From: Lumbricus rubellus | Taxonomy: Eukaryota; Annelida; Clitellata; Crassiclitellata; Lumbricidae | Length of the DNA stretch: 64,000 nucleotides | Assembly: GCA_945859605.1 (NCBI GenBank) | Contig: OX243818.1 | Location: 33,648,507 to 33,712,506 of the forward strand | Direction: 5' to 3' | Shown here: positions 1-12,565 of the stretch, one piece after another | How the letters are laid out: each line of letters opens with the position of its first letter | Position numbering within the stretch: the stretch's first letter is position 1 | The notes under the pieces: model-generated | Seen by the model: the letters and a program-made list of their open reading frames with translations, nothing else | The model's database searches: none | Told to the model about the DNA's origin: nothing | Position numbers and translations under genes: made by a program

Positions 1-24
1 AAGTAATTGACTTGTAACTTACAG

Positions 25-1405
25 AACGGATCCATAACTATCCTCCTCTACCGCCATTCTGTCCCATAAGGCCTTGCTTCTACCAGAACATATCAGAAGA
101 GATTCCACAGCAATTCCAGCGAATCGTTCGGTTCCATTTCTACTTCTGGATCGGTAACTCAGCATCTATATTATGATCTATTGTCAATCATGAAACGTTT
201 ATCATTTAAAACATCAATCAAGAATAATCTAAAATATCAATCATCGATGATGAAGAGCAGCAGTCATTAGAAATACTGATCAGCATACATAAATTATATA
301 GTTTTGTATGTGTGCTTGTAGGCATGTATGTATATACAGATGGGTATGTATGTACATGAGTTTAATATGCATGAATAATTGTATATATAATATTATATCT
401 GCATGCATGCAGGAGTGCTTGATAGTACAGTGGTTAGCGAGCTGGAATGTCGACCAAGAGGTCGGGAGTTCAATTCCCCGCCGGGGGGGGGGCAGAAATT
501 TGTGTCGAGATTTCTGTTCCACAAGCACCCCCTAGCCGACTCAGCTATGATGAGTACACTGACAGTCAGTGGATAAATGAGACTGTGAGGGAGAGCCCGG
601 AGAGGATTGGCCACCGCCCTCATATGCCGAGGCCTTGAAATTGAAAATGAAGTCACTCACTAACATTTCATCCCCATTGGCAACCTCCGGGGCTAGCTAG
701 GAGGGATCTCATTACGTATGCATGTGGCTGTCTGCATTTGTAAGTATATTATGTGAAACAGTTTGTTCCTCCTTTTTCTGAAGGCATGAACTGCATTGAT
801 GTAGATTATTCTGCATTTTATGTAGATTATGTAGGTTAGTGGTTCTATGCATAAATTCTTTGTAGCCTTGATCTATCAAAATTGAAAGTCCCTATGGCCA
901 CAGTCTTCTTTGTCTAGTGAAGGCTATTATGAAAATATCCGTTCCTATTGTCATTTTATGTTGCCGGTCTTCAGTATGTGAAACTTTCTGATCATTGTTT
1001 GAAATCCCTCAACCATAACAGTGTTTGTATGCATCCTATGTGTTTTTTAAGCATTTAGATTATATATATGTACCCGATATGTATGTTTTTATGTATGTAT
1101 GTATGCCATTTATGTATTTATGTAAGGTATGCGGGTGTGTTTGTACCAGTATGTATATATTTGTATACGAGTAATGAGTATGTATATATATATAATTTTA
1201 TATATGTATATATATATATATCAGCAGATTCAGCATATGTATGCACATAATGTTTGAATTTATGGTATGCGTGTACTGTGTTCGGTAAGTAGGTAGGTAT
1301 GTATGTATCTTGTATATGCTCTGTATTTAAGCTTGCTAGATAAACATTACAAATGAGACCATAATGCAAATAGGACTGACATTGAGAGCTGCATTGGTTC
1401 TGTGC

Positions 1406-1454
<49 letters not shown>

Positions 1455-4400
1455 CAGTAATGTTTCCATTCAATAACACAGCCTATGAAGCAAATTCATA
1501 CACCCATGCCAACAAGCCTTCCCTATCGTGCTCTGTGCATGAGAGTCTGAGACTTGATTTATTGTTTGACTTGGCTGAGAAGAGGCCACTTCTGATTAAT
1601 ATGGACTTAGAATCATATGTAATTTCTTCTTGGAAAAACTGTACACCAGTTCTTATTGTACCCTTTCAACACTGAGTTGTAAATTCAAAGCAAATGAACA
1701 GTTTTTCGCTTAAATATGCATATGGATTGTTGGAAATTCCAAATTGCCTGCATGTAGATTATTTTGGCACTCGTTCCTGTTAGAGTCCAGGCAGTCACTG
1801 AAACCTGGCTTGATTTGACTACTGATCATTCAATCTTTATCACAGGATACTCATTTGTTCATAAATCTAGAGTCATTGAAAGGAGCGGTGGAGTATGGCT
1901 GTTTATTAAGAAAAATATTGATTTAAAACCTTAGTTCACCCCTCTGCATGCGCTGAAAGTATTTTTGAAAGTATATGAAAGTATTTTTTTAGTATTATGC
2001 AGTAAAAAGGCCGCCGATATTATTTTGGGAGTTATTTTTTTACCCGCGTGTCTGAATCTTGCTGAGTCAATGGGACATTCATATATTACTGGATGTTCTG
2101 TTGAAAGCTCATAAGAAAATCTTCATGAATATCTTCAATGTCAATTAGCTGAGGTCACAGGAACTCATAGTTCTTACCCCATTGCTTTCTTAATTCCATG
2201 ACCCTGCATCACTATCTTCCCAAAATGTTTACAATCTAATAGAATTACTTCTACTTCAACCTCTTTGATAGACAATATTTTTTACTGATGCCTGCTCCAA
2301 AGTGACTCATATAAATACTAGTCTGCGATATCTATGACCATCCACTTGTTCTAACTTGAGTTGATTTGTACTCTGATGCCTGTATTTTTACTCTAAAACT
2401 CTGTAGAATTAATGATGAATTAACTGGACATATTGATTAGGCTCCCTATTAGTTGGATCAGTCTGGAGTGTTGGCTGCCTGTGATATGGGTTACCCTAGT
2501 CTAGCTTACGCTGTGTGATTTGTTTCAAAATGCTTATGACCATGTATTTAAAATGATACAGATTTACATACTATGATGCCTGCTCCAAAATGACTCATAA
2601 TATTAGTCGGTGATATCTATGACTTCTACTCCTCCTACTTGAGATCAAAATAGTATGAAAAAACCGTTTGTGGGCACACACTTTTTTCATGCTACTTTGA
2701 TCTCAAGTAGAAGGAGAAGATGCCCTTAAGAGGGCACAGGCTTTTTATACTACTTTGGTCTCAAGTAGGAGGAGTAGAAGTCGTTAAGAGGCTCAAGCAA
2801 GGCTTTTTTAACGTGCAGTTCTACACAGAATGTGCAGTTCTAAATGGATTTGTTCAGTTGTAGAAGCACTTCTGCACAGTTAAAACTAGCATAAAGGGTC
2901 ACTGTCCTCCGATTGGAAGTGATTTACCATGGAGGATGGGAAGGAAAAGAAGAAGTTGTGCAGTTCTAAAAATTCCTTTAAAACAGCCCTGCGCTCAAGT
3001 ACAACACTGGAAGTTATTGGAATAGAACAGAATGCTGTGATTGATTGAAATGATATTTTAATGCTTAATGTTTTGGCTGTTTGTTTTCTGTCTAGCCTAT
3101 TGGATTCATCTGTTCATAAACGCTCTGGGTTGTCTGGCCTGGTTGATTGTTGTTGAGGAGAAGGGCAAACTCCATAGTGGCATTTCCTTAGGGGTTTCAA
3201 TTGCTTACTTCTTTCTACTGGCTCCCTGCTCATACGTCTGCTGGTTTCGACCTCTGTACAAGGCATTCAGGTGACCAGTCTTAGATGTACTAATGTTATG
3301 TTGATGGCACTGTAATGTAATTGAATGTAGTCATAACTGAAGTGTAAATGATGTAAATGTGATAATTATTGTTTACAGTATTGTTTATCATCTTGTTTTA
3401 TACAATATCGTTTATATACCTTTTCTTCTTAGCTGTTTTATTTGTATTCATTTTATTGTCAATGTTTACTTAAGAAATATTTCTCCTCTTTACCTATATA
3501 TTATAGACACTAGTAGTTAGCATGATCAGATAGCTAAACCTCATGTGTGTGGGTCAAAGTCCTCTCCAGAATAGGTTATTCCAAGCTATCTGTTCCAAAA
3601 CGTCATCTTGTAATGAACTATTTAACAGAATGAGTACTTCGGACATACACTGCTGACCAGTGAGTAGAAGACTGCGCAAGATGAGTAAATATGTACAGTG
3701 CCTTGTTGGTTTTTACGCTCGCCTTCTAATGTAGAGGCTAGGATCTCAAGCCTCGTCCAATGCGTTTACTCTGCAGAGACTTTGAAAGTTTTCAAGCACA
3801 GTTGCCTTGTTCAATAAGCGTTTTTGTAGTAAGTCTTATAGCAGTTTGTGCACTTATATAAAATACAGTTGTATTGTATTTGCATTGAATTCAATTGCAT
3901 ATATTATGCTGTTGTGTGTGTGTGTATGTATGATGAATGTTCCTCCATGTGTAATTCAGTTGCATCACATTAAAATGCATTAAATTCAGTTGCATCACAT
4001 TAAAATGCATTAAAATCAGTTGCATCACATTAAAATGCATGGAATTCAGCTGCATCACATTCAAATGCATGGAATTCAGCTGCATCACATTCAAATGCAT
4101 GGAATTCAGTTGCATCACATTGAAATGCATGGAATTCAGTTGTATCACATTAAAATGCATGGAATTCAGTTGCATCACATTAAAAATGCAAAAGATTTTA
4201 GTTTGATTCACATTGATATACTTTGGAAAGTTCGTATTGCATTGCATTTAATTGCATCGAACTGAGTTGCATCAAACTAATTGCATCGTGTTCCGCTACA
4301 TAACATTATTGAATTGCATGTCCGAATTCTTTCGTTTCAGATCCGATAGTTCTCTCGGCTTCTTCTGGTATTTTCTCATTTTTTTCGCACAGATCGTTGT

Positions 4401-7400
4401 TCTGGTCATTGACTCCATTGGCTTTTTCTACTATGGAACAGTGTAAGTGATCATCTCAAGAAGAATAAAACCATACATAAGTGCTGTCCAATCTTTTTGT
4501 TACCATGTGCCACTGAAGGAAATTGTTCTTGAAGCTGAGGGCCACAGTAACAACTAAAATATGTAAAAAAATTACCGTATTAGAAATTATGGAGTTTAAT
4601 GCATCATATGAACTGGGTTTTGTGTAGACGTTGTCAAATGATGCACCAGCTTATTAATGAATGGCAATGCAGGTGCAGTAGACCATTGACTTTGTCTTTT
4701 TTCTTTATTTTAAGGCAAAATGCAGAAATTAGGCAGCTCGGGTGTAGCACTTAGAAGCATCCCGATGGCTGAATGCGACCCGTAGGCCGCATGTTTGCTG
4801 TGTGGCTCTACATAAATGCATCTTGTTCAGCAGTTGATTTTTATGTTTTGTCAGCTGCTAACTACCTGTTAATCCACTGATATTCTGCCTGTTTACTGAT
4901 GAAGCGTAAATCTGCATGCTATTTATTTAATGGTCACCATAAACATAAAGTCAAAATTATTAACTACTGGCAATTTTATTGTGATTATATAGAGGAATGA
5001 ATTGCCATATAAACCTCTTGCAATTATTGCACTGTGATTTTTTAGAGACTATACATTGCCAAAGTAGCCTTTTCTTATTATATATTAAGTGCATTGTGAC
5101 CTCATAGAACAGGGGTGTCAAAGAGCTGTCCTGCATGCCATTTCTGGCCCGCCGACAATTTTTTCTGGCCCGCAGAGCCTTCCCTAAAGATTAAAAAATT
5201 ACAGGATAAAAGTTCAAATTTTATATTTTACAGTCAGTGCCAAGTACATGGAGGTTTTTTTCTTACTGACGTAACTTTTGCTCAGACGCACAGCTCTGTG
5301 TCGACTGTGTTTCTATGGTTTCCCGTTGGTTGTCTGTTAACAAAATTATGAAAGTTACAAAACACTGATATTATTTAAAATGTTCTGGGAATTGGCTGAC
5401 CAAGCCCTGAGCTCCCTCTCAGATCACTACCCAATTTTGCTCAGGAGCTTCGACGCCCTGGTCCACCACTTGTTGGAAGATGTTCACACTGGCCCACCAC
5501 TTGTTGGAAGATGTTGACACTGGTCCGCCACTAAAAAAGGTTTGACACCCCTGTCATAGAGGCTACATACTTACCCAATTTTGCTCAGGAGCTTCGACGC
5601 CCTGGTCCACCACTTGTTGGAAGATGTTCACACTGGCCCACCACTTGTTGGAAGATGTTGACACCACTTGTTGGAAGATCTTATAATAATGTAATCTCTT
5701 ACGATAATTTTATTGTGATTTTATAGAGGCTATCATTTGAAATAGTCACCTCTACTGATAATAGTTACTTTACATTGTCATTTCATATAGGCTATAAATT
5801 ATATATAGTAACCTTTATTATAATTATTATATGTGATTTCTTAGTTAATACTCTAAATTGCCCTACTTATCTCTTTTAATTGTGATTTCAGAGAGGTTTA
5901 AAATTGCACAGTAACCTTTTGTAATAACTAGTTGGGTGCACGGCGTTGCATGAGAAATTTAGATTTTTCGTCTCCAAACTCAGGTCCACCGGCCCCTGTG
6001 GGGAGGCTTCGCCGCCCATTTGGGGTTTATAAATGGCAATTTTATGCTCCTCTGCGTGGAATGTCTTCCACAATTCTACTGGTTAAGCTCATGTCTGCAT
6101 GGGGCGCTGCTCCTCTTAGTTAGTATATATACTCCTTGGCCTATACGGAATTTATCTTTTCCGAGGCTTGTTGCACTGAGAGCGCTTGAGTTTCAATGTT
6201 TCATGCTAAGCCTTGGCGAACTTGCCGTAAAAATGACGTCAAAGGCAACGTGCATTTGTTATTGAACATTATCAATTGTCATAGCAGTCTCTTAGAATAC
6301 TTATTACATTGATGACAGGGAGATAGTACCTGGTAATTGCTTACCGGTGTAGCCTAGTTAGCTACACCGGTAAGCGAGAGCGGCATTCGTCCGTTGGATA
6401 CAACGGACTGCGGTTCAAGCCCCGGGCTGGGAGTTGACATTTAGAGATTTAGATATCTCGGGCTAGCACGTGTGGGACGCGGTGGCGCAAGCTGCTGCGG
6501 AGCAACCTTGGGCAAGTTGCTTACCCATCATTGTCTGTGGGGAAGGCAACGGGAAACCACCTCACTCATTTCATCCCCAGGGGCGTAAAGCCAATGAACC
6601 TGCCTTCGGGCACAGAACCATCATCACATCATCAATTGCATTGTGATTTCATAAATTGTCATAGTACTCTCAAGATTATAATAATCATTGCATTGTGATT
6701 TCATAGAGGATATGCTTTGTCATAGTAACCTTTTATTATAATAATAATAATTGCATTGTGATTTCATAGAGGATATGCTTTGTCATAGTAACCTTTTATT
6801 ATAATAATAATTGCATTGTGATTTCATAGAGGATATGCTTTGTCATAGTAACCTTTTATAATAATAATTCCATTGTGATTTAATAGAGGCTATCAGTAAC
6901 CATAGTGATCTCTCATAACAGGTAAGTATATGGCACTAGAAGGTGACACGATACTTATTTGCATGTTAATTTCCAATTATTTTGCCTTTTCAGCGGCTGG
7001 ATAAACGGTTTTAGTTGTTTTGCTGTCAACCGCTATGGTGTTGGAACCTTCATGCTTGTTATTGGAATCATATTCGATGTTCTTGCCATCATTGGATTCT
7101 TAATGTTGGCCAGGGTAAGCTGTAAGCCAAACTGTCTCTGACTGAGCAGTGTAAGCTTATAGAATTCATTTGTAAATTTACTTGCCCAGTCATTTACTTG
7201 CAAATTCATTCATTCATCTAAAAAATTTAAATAGCACCTTTTCAAGTTTACTACTCAGGAGCATGCCCTACCCAATTTGTTTGTTTGTATGTACACTTGT
7301 TATAGCGCCCCTTCAAGCTCTCTCTACTCAGAGGCACTCCCGATGCAGAGAGGACACTGCATCGGAGTTTCACGCCGAAGCGCTGAGCAATTGTGAGTGA

Positions 7401-8400
7401 AGGACTTGCCCAAGGTCCTTACGTGGCCAGGTGGATTCGAACCTCGAACCTTCCGGCTCGAAGGCAACGACGCCACCACTACACCACCGCGCCCCACAAT
7501 CCCATATGATAAGGTCGGTTTTAAGGCTGCAATAAAATGCATCTGAGTAAACTCAATAGGCATAAGGCGTAAAGTCACTTTCAGCTCCTTCCTTACTGTT
7601 TGCCAATAACAGAAAGCATGGTGCTATCTTAGAGCAGTTTGCCCATGAGGATTGAGAAGGGAGCCTGTTGATGGACAATCTGAAAAGGTAAATCTTCAGT
7701 TGAGCTAGATGAGCAGACACAGGTCATGGGAGAGTTTTAAAATCTATGTCCAGCAACAGAAAATCCCGTTCACTAAGAAACGTTCTAGGTTTAGATGTGT
7801 CCACGTCTGAAATGAAACAGTCGTAATTCTTACTTTTTGATTCGGGTGAAGATAGATGCATCGATACAATGCTTCCTCCGTCAATTTATGCATCAAACCA
7901 TTCAACCATCCCTCTGTTCATTGATTCATCAGTGCATCCTGATATCATTCATCCATAGTCCATCATCTATCCTTTCATCTCTCTCTTTGATCCATCCATC
8001 TATAACCTATCCAATCCTTCTGAATTTTGACTTGCTTAAGGTATGCTATCCTTTGATCCATTCATCCTTTCCATTCTTTCCATCCATTCACCCATCTTTT
8101 CACTGACTCACCCATCAGTCCGTCGTCATCTGATTTCAAACCACTATTACCAACCAATCGCAAATTTTGTACTAAATGGATTTAAATCGTTGATGTCAAG
8201 TTCAGTCTTTCTCATATTATCTTCTGTTTCTGCAGGTGAACTACATCTACCGTCACACTGGTGCCAGCTTCGAACTGGCCAAACAGGAGCTGGGACAGCG
8301 CATCACCAGCAACCAGATGGTGCAGGAGACAGCGACTGGGGCAGCGAGGGGAGCTACCCGGTCGGCTGTTGATGGGGTCTTTGCCAACAGCCCCTATTAA
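25..8400 (+). CDS. SCAMP: Secretory carrier membrane protein (SCAMP), 3' five exons
   Basis: Exons read 25-153, 3096-3270, 4341-4442, 6994-7114 and 8236-8400 (stop TAA 8398-8400); every junction has AG/GT borders and phases that close. They encode about 229 residues: the conserved pre-membrane segment with PCFYQNISEEIP, four hydrophobic segments, the TM2-TM3 loop CWFRPLYKAFRSDSS (the SCAMP E-peptide region), and a C-terminal tail containing YIYRHTGASFELAKQEL. SCAMPs are four-pass proteins of secretory and endocytic vesicles that act in post-Golgi recycling and membrane fusion. The N-terminal NPF-repeat and coiled-coil exons lie left of the window, so this record is 5' partial. The introns carry MITEs, a 30-bp minisatellite and SINEs but leave all exons intact. 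I cannot tell which vertebrate SCAMP it is closest to. No canonical AATAAA was found close after the stop. Confidence 0.95.
420..625 (+). repeat. tRNA-derived SINE
   Basis: Pol III A-box-like TAGTACAGTGG at 423-433 and B-box-like AGTTCAATTCC at 467-477 are spaced as in a tRNA. A G-tract and a tRNA-unrelated body follow, which resembles other SINE bodies in the window only weakly. It lies in the first visible SCAMP intron. Confidence 0.6.
1407..1450. repeat. (TA)n microsatellite
   Basis: About 44 bases of uninterrupted alternating TA in a SCAMP intron. A related AT-rich stretch precedes it at about 1140-1230. Confidence 0.9.
1780..2290 (+). mobile_element. Non-LTR retrotransposon endonuclease remnant
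   Basis: With frameshifts the plus strand reads VTETWLD, then ITGYSF, then ERSGGVWLFIKKNI, and near 2235-2280 STSTSLIDNIF. These are landmarks of the APE-type endonuclease of CR1/Jockey-like LINEs (ETWL, GY, GGGV and the distal S-LIDHIF motif). Several frame breaks show it is a dead fragment. It sits in a SCAMP intron in the sense orientation. Confidence 0.65.
2626..2780. repeat. Inverted repeat with three related arms
   Basis: The arm at 2626-2666 (TCCTCCTACTTGAGATCAAA) is followed by its near-perfect reverse complement at 2682-2719 and again at 2739-2780. The arms alternate with short stretches such as GGGCACA. The first two arms would form a hairpin of about 38 bp. Probably a MITE relic. 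Confidence 0.7.
2798..2991. mobile_element. hAT-type MITE (194 bp)
   Basis: The right terminus is TTTAAAACAGCCCTG; the left CAAGGCTTTTTTAA corresponds imperfectly to its inverse. The flanks GGCTCAAG (2790-2797) and CGCTCAAG (2992-2999) match at 7 of 8 positions, as for an 8-bp target duplication. A second copy at 37282-37461 shares the interior, including TTTACCATGGA and the GTGCAGT words. Confidence 0.75.
3948..4195. repeat. 30-bp minisatellite in SCAMP intron
   Basis: About eight tandem copies of a 30-base unit built around CAGTTGCATCACATTAAAAT and GCATGGAATT. Because the period is a multiple of three, long reading frames stay open on both strands (repeating HGIQLHHIKM on plus). They have no other coding signature and should not be called genes. 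Confidence 0.9.
5110..5553. mobile_element. hAT-type MITE with CAGGGGTGTCAAA ends
   Basis: Inverted termini CAGGGGTGTCAAA and TTTGACACCCCTG are flanked by TCATAGAA (5102-5109) and TCATAGAG (5554-5561), a 7/8 match to an 8-bp target duplication. The target is itself part of a degenerate intron repeat containing TGATTTCATAGAGG. No transposase coding is visible. Confidence 0.8.
5571..5682. repeat. Duplicated inner segment of the adjacent MITE
   Basis: The stretch beginning ACCCAATTTTGCTCAGGAGC repeats about 90 bases that also occur inside the MITE at about 5430-5520, but here it lies outside the element's right terminus. It contains repeated CCACTTGTTGGAAGATGTT units. Confidence 0.75.
6338..6640 (+). 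repeat. Two adjacent SINE-like units
   Basis: The first unit (to about 6475) has an A-box-like TAGCTACACCGG and a B-box GGTTCAAGCCC near 6412. A second follows from about 6476, beginning GGGACGCGGTGGC and ending with a tail that contains CCACCTCACTCATTTCATCC. That tail is shared with the SINE at 8537-8741. A relative of the first unit lies near 56300-56450. Confidence 0.55.
6683..6900. repeat. 60-64 bp tandem repeat in SCAMP intron
   Basis: Three to four copies of a unit that starts ATTGCATTGTGATTTCATAG and ends with ATAATAATAA. More diverged copies of the same unit can be traced back to about 4970, so most of this intron is an old, degenerating array interrupted by a MITE and SINEs. Confidence 0.8.
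7279..7496 (-). repeat. tRNA-derived SINE with (CAAA)n tail
   Basis: Read on the minus strand, it starts GGGGCGCGGTGGTGTAGTGG (A box) with a B box GGTTCGAATCC, then a body with CAAGTCCTTCAC. It ends in a hairpin-like GCGCCTCTGAGTAGAG and a CAAA-type tail. Same family as the copies at 19040-19266 and 27412-27646. Confidence 0.85.
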
Positions 8401-8536
8401 CGTAGCACCTCACTCCAACTTTTTTTGTAAATGCAACTGAGTCCAAGTTACTTTAACGGTTATTCAGATTATTCTAAGTTGCCATAACTCTCGTGACAAG
8501 AAGTAACAAATGCGGTAAACGTGACCTTACCTTGTG

Positions 8537-8741
8537 CTGGAGGCGGTGGTGTTGTGGTGGTATGTTTGTGCCTTGTAACTGAAGGGTCAGAGGTTTGAAT
8601 CTACCTCAAGCCACTGCATAGCGACCTTGGACAAGTTTCTTACCTGCAATTGTCTGCAAGGAAGGCAAAGGGAACCACCTCACTCATCTCATCCCCGAGT
8701 GGCACAATGTCGGTGGACCTGCCTTCAGGCGGATAACTTAT
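8537..8741 (+). repeat. tRNA-derived SINE, second tail type
   Basis: The head GGCGGTGGTGTTGTGGTGG and B-box-like GGTTTGAATCTACC resemble the SINE at 7279-7496. The 3' body (CCACCTCACTCATCTCATCC, GACCTGCCTTCAGGC) matches the unit at 6476-6640 instead. It lies just past the SCAMP stop, probably in the 3' UTR or flank. Confidence 0.7.
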
Positions 8742-11700
8742 TGTTGTCACATTGTGTTATTGGCCTGTTTGCCAGGTGATGTTTGCCAGCCTTTTGCAGA
8801 GCAGGTCAACCTTACTGAAAGTCATTCAGTCGATGGCATTAATTTCTTCTATTTTTTACAGTGATTTTCTTACTTTGATGATGAGCAGCTTTCCTTTTGT
8901 TCAGCCTGAAAGCAGTGTCTATTCTTATATAATTTACTGGTAAATGTAGAAAAAATGCATTATTGATCATTATCTGTAGTAATGAAAGTTTTTTTAAACA
9001 GAAATTGATGCATAATTGTTATCCAGCTGTAGCACCATTGTAGTAGGTTCATGGTACTCATGGGTTGGGAGACGCTGTTCTATGGTATGCTACGAGTACC
9101 TTTTATCTGTCCATATTTTTAGTGACATTTTGTTACCTTTATGTACCTTACTTTACTTGCCATGCCTTGTCATACACTACCAATGTATCATGTCTAACGT
9201 TTGCTGTGAGGACCTTTTTTCTTTTACCTTACCATGCAATTTTTTGTGTTACCATGTCTTAATTACTAGACCTTAATTTGTCTTGTCAATCAATTCCTTA
9301 CCAAGAGGGAGTTGCAGCCATCCATGTTCACTATTAACGTATATACTATTCACTATCCAACTCCTCCTAAGACTTCACTTTAGATTTGTTGGCTAGATAG
9401 CCGTCTTACACGACCCTTGTGAGTTTCTGAGAATGTTCTTTATAAATGTTTAAATACAGACTGCTAAGAGAGAGAAAGAGGGGTGGAGGGAGAAAGAGAA
9501 AACATCTATTTATGTTCACTGTTAAACTTAAGTTACAATGCCATTGTGTACCTATAGCCTTTGTTTCAACTGCTGTATTCAATTCATGCAAATGTGTTTT
9601 GATATTAGAATGTGATTTGATAATTTCAATTATGTTATATGCTAGGAAGGTTAAATAATGTATGGTTTAGTTGTCCTATGTGTCGGAACTTAAGGTCTTT
9701 CATATTGTGGTGGCCATTACATTTTGTGTATTGCAGCTGCATTTAATTGTAGCCCATTTTATATAGCGCATCTTCATAAGAGGGTACTGCAACAGATGGA
9801 AAAAGGGAACAACCAGTTTCTAGACTCTGCTTTGTTTTGAATCCTGTAACCTTGCTATTGTTGACATAGATGTGTAATTAACGGGTGGTTTGCAATTATG
9901 GATAGCTTTGCCAATTCTCCGTTGTCGTTTGGGTCTAATTTTAAGACTCGTTACTTTAGCAATTTTGTATGCCACGTTACCTGCTTGAAGTACTTCTGAT
10001 TTCTCTGATCAGTCGGTATTTCATCCTTCTGCAATGGATAACTTTGTAGCAATAATTATTGTTATTTTTGCTATTTCTACAATGCATGACTTAGATACAA
10101 TTAGTGCAAGACATTGCGTGGTAATATCTTTGCACAAAAATCTAAATTCTGTAGTTCAATGCAGTGTACTATTTTGCCAACTCTGCTATCATTTTTATGA
10201 TAATTAGGTGACACTCAAATGGACTCTAAACTGGTCCCATTTTGGAATATTATTTGTTGTAAGCAGCATAAATTTGTATGTAAGCTCGATATTAATATGT
10301 TTTTACTAGTATGTATGAGCACCTTTAAGATACCTACTCGGAGGCCAGGCCCTACTGACTACAGCGTAGACACTGAATTGGAGATTCATGCCGAAGCGCA
10401 TGAGCAGTTGCAAGTGAAGGACTTTCTCAGGGTCCCTACACGCCGGCTTGAGGTGGATTCGAACCCGCAATCTTTTACTGTTCTATCTGACAAATTTATT
10501 GCATTTCTGATTTTGTATTTTTGGTGTTTTTTCAATTTTTCTACTAATATTCACGAGCTGATTATCAGAAATGATCTACTGTTTTACTTGAATATCGTGA
10601 TGTACAGTGGAAGAGGCCAACAGCTGTAAACCCATATTATGATATGATATGAGGTTTGAACCTGTATTCTCATTATAATTGCAGGCTGATCGAGTGCTCT
10701 ATTATAAGTACAACTCAGTCACCAAGTTGGCCTATTTGTTGATTGAACAATGATACCGTATTGCAATATCATTATCTGATGCTTTCAGTTTTGTTGACAG
10801 ATGTTTATTCTGTTTTATGATACTTCATATATTGTATGTGATGGTATATTTGAGTAAAACGAAATTCTGGCGTTTGGCTTATGTGTGTCCATAAGCGTGC
10901 TGTGTTTTATCAGATCTACAATTATTAGAAAACTGCTAGTGAGTTATGATCAAATAGAGTTTTCCACATATTTCAGCATTTAATAATTTTTAGCGCAAAA
11001 AGCTAAATCAATTTAAGACACACCAGGTCAATGTGGCTACACGAATTCAGTGTCTAATCTAAGCCTCTCCAGGGGGTTCCCTCCGGAATGACATTTCCAG
11101 AAAATGTAAGACTGCTTTTTACATCTACATTGCATTACAAGAATGGTTTTACTATTATAGGATGAAAGTGTTAAGTAGTAGGCTTAACAGAAAAATCATT
11201 AAAAAATTTGTGGACAACAGGACTGTTGCTGTCCACCTCAGTGGTTGCCGTCTGCACAAACCTACATTTGCCCCCCCCCCCCCCCTCCAAAGAAACCTGC
11301 AGAAACCTGAATCCCATGATGGAGAAGTCATCTAGTTAAAATATTATGTTTATGCAGAAATAACGTAATAACTGTTTAATGAGATTATAGGGCTTGTAGG
11401 CCTACATACCCCCACCATTCAAGCTTGACCGACCACGGACAATAATTATAAAATCATGGTCATTGACTCATTGGTCTGGTTAAGTATATAAAAAAATTTC
11501 GGAGGGGGGGGGGGAGAAACAAGCGTCCAACGGATGCTAACCAAACTAGAAGCTGGATTGATCACAAATAATGTGATGCAAAAAGCAAATAATTTTCGAC
11601 ACTAGAGTAGGCCTACACGTTTACCAAGTTCTGCAGGAACTTATTTCGTGTCCGTGCAAGTTCACCTAAATTGCAAATTTTCTCTGCCCAAGTTCAATAA

Positions 11701-12376
11701 ATCGGGAAAATCTAGGGAACGGCCTACTAGGCCTATCATTGTGTCTCGAGAAAGCCAAGAAACTTGGTTAAAATAGGCCTATCTTGTTTTGCTGAAATAT
11801 CATTTAAAGGCCCTTAATGAAGTTAGGAATGAAGGTAGGCCGAATATGTGGTAATTTCTGGACTAACTGCTTTATTAGAAGCCGAAGCAGTAATTTGTGC
11901 CACCGAATAATTATTTATTATGTGTTTTTGCGAAGGATCGAAAGGAAAGTAAATATTAATGCGCTATAAAAAGATCGGTTGTTGTGAACGTCCACAAGTC
12001 TTAGTTTCGGTTGCACTATACAAGCGATGATCGCAGAATTCTGGAAAAATTCTCACGTTAAAGATTCAAATATTCCAATTGTGCTACGATATTATGTAAG
12101 TTTAGTGTATTTGAAAAGATCCTTATTTTTGGAAATGATAAAATCGGTGTTTAGATCAGTTGCTTGTGCGACATTTGTGTGAGTGAAACAGTCGATAAGT
12201 TTCTGTTTGAAGCGGGTGAAGTTGGCGATCATGTGGCGAATGGACTTTGTTGTTGTGTTGTCCGGTTTTATTATTGAATTTTCGAGTGAGTGTAAGGGAT
12301 CGGATAATTTGCCAGATACGTAATGAAAAAACAGTAAATGGTCGACCCGCTTGCTGAAACAATGCATACAATATGA
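8742..12376. other. Intergenic stretch, no gene recognised
   Basis: No exon with conserved protein sequence was found. It contains a minus-strand SINE fragment at about 10335-10475 (body words GCCGAAGCG and GTGGATTCGAACC), a poly-C run near 11273-11288 and a poly-G run near 11503-11513. The left part may include the SCAMP 3' UTR. Confidence 0.6.
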
Positions 12377-12565
12377 GGCGAAACTGCACAATCGGGGACC
12401 GCTATTAATAGACCTTACGTACTATTTTCAATTAATTGGAAAGAATGACGACACTAACCCTAATTCTAACCCTAACCGACCCTCACGACGCCTAACCTGA
12501 GCCCTAACCGACCCTCACGACGCCTAAAATCTATTAATAGCGGTCCCCGATTGTGCAGTTTCGCC
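12377..12565. mobile_element. Foldback MITE with 36-bp inverted ends
   Basis: The left end GGCGAAACTGCACAATCGGG, continuing to TATTAATAGA (12377-12409), is mirrored exactly at 12530-12565. Both sides carry CAATATGA (12369-12376 and 12566-12573), a perfect 8-bp target duplication. The interior contains a short tandem of CCCTAACCGACCCTCACGAC. Confidence 0.9.

Noticed and set aside
3891..4265. Overlapping 118- and 81-codon frames on both strands with repeated HFNVMQLNSM and HGIQLHHIKM
   Set aside because: Produced by the 30-bp minisatellite; no start context, no conservation, and inside a SCAMP intron.
12092..12391. 99-codon and 77-codon minus-strand frames
   Set aside because: Overlap the MITE border and each other in different frames, with no homology signal.
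12450..12530. Possible interstitial telomere repeat
   Set aside because: Only a few imperfect CTAACCC units within a MITE core that also contains unrelated words.
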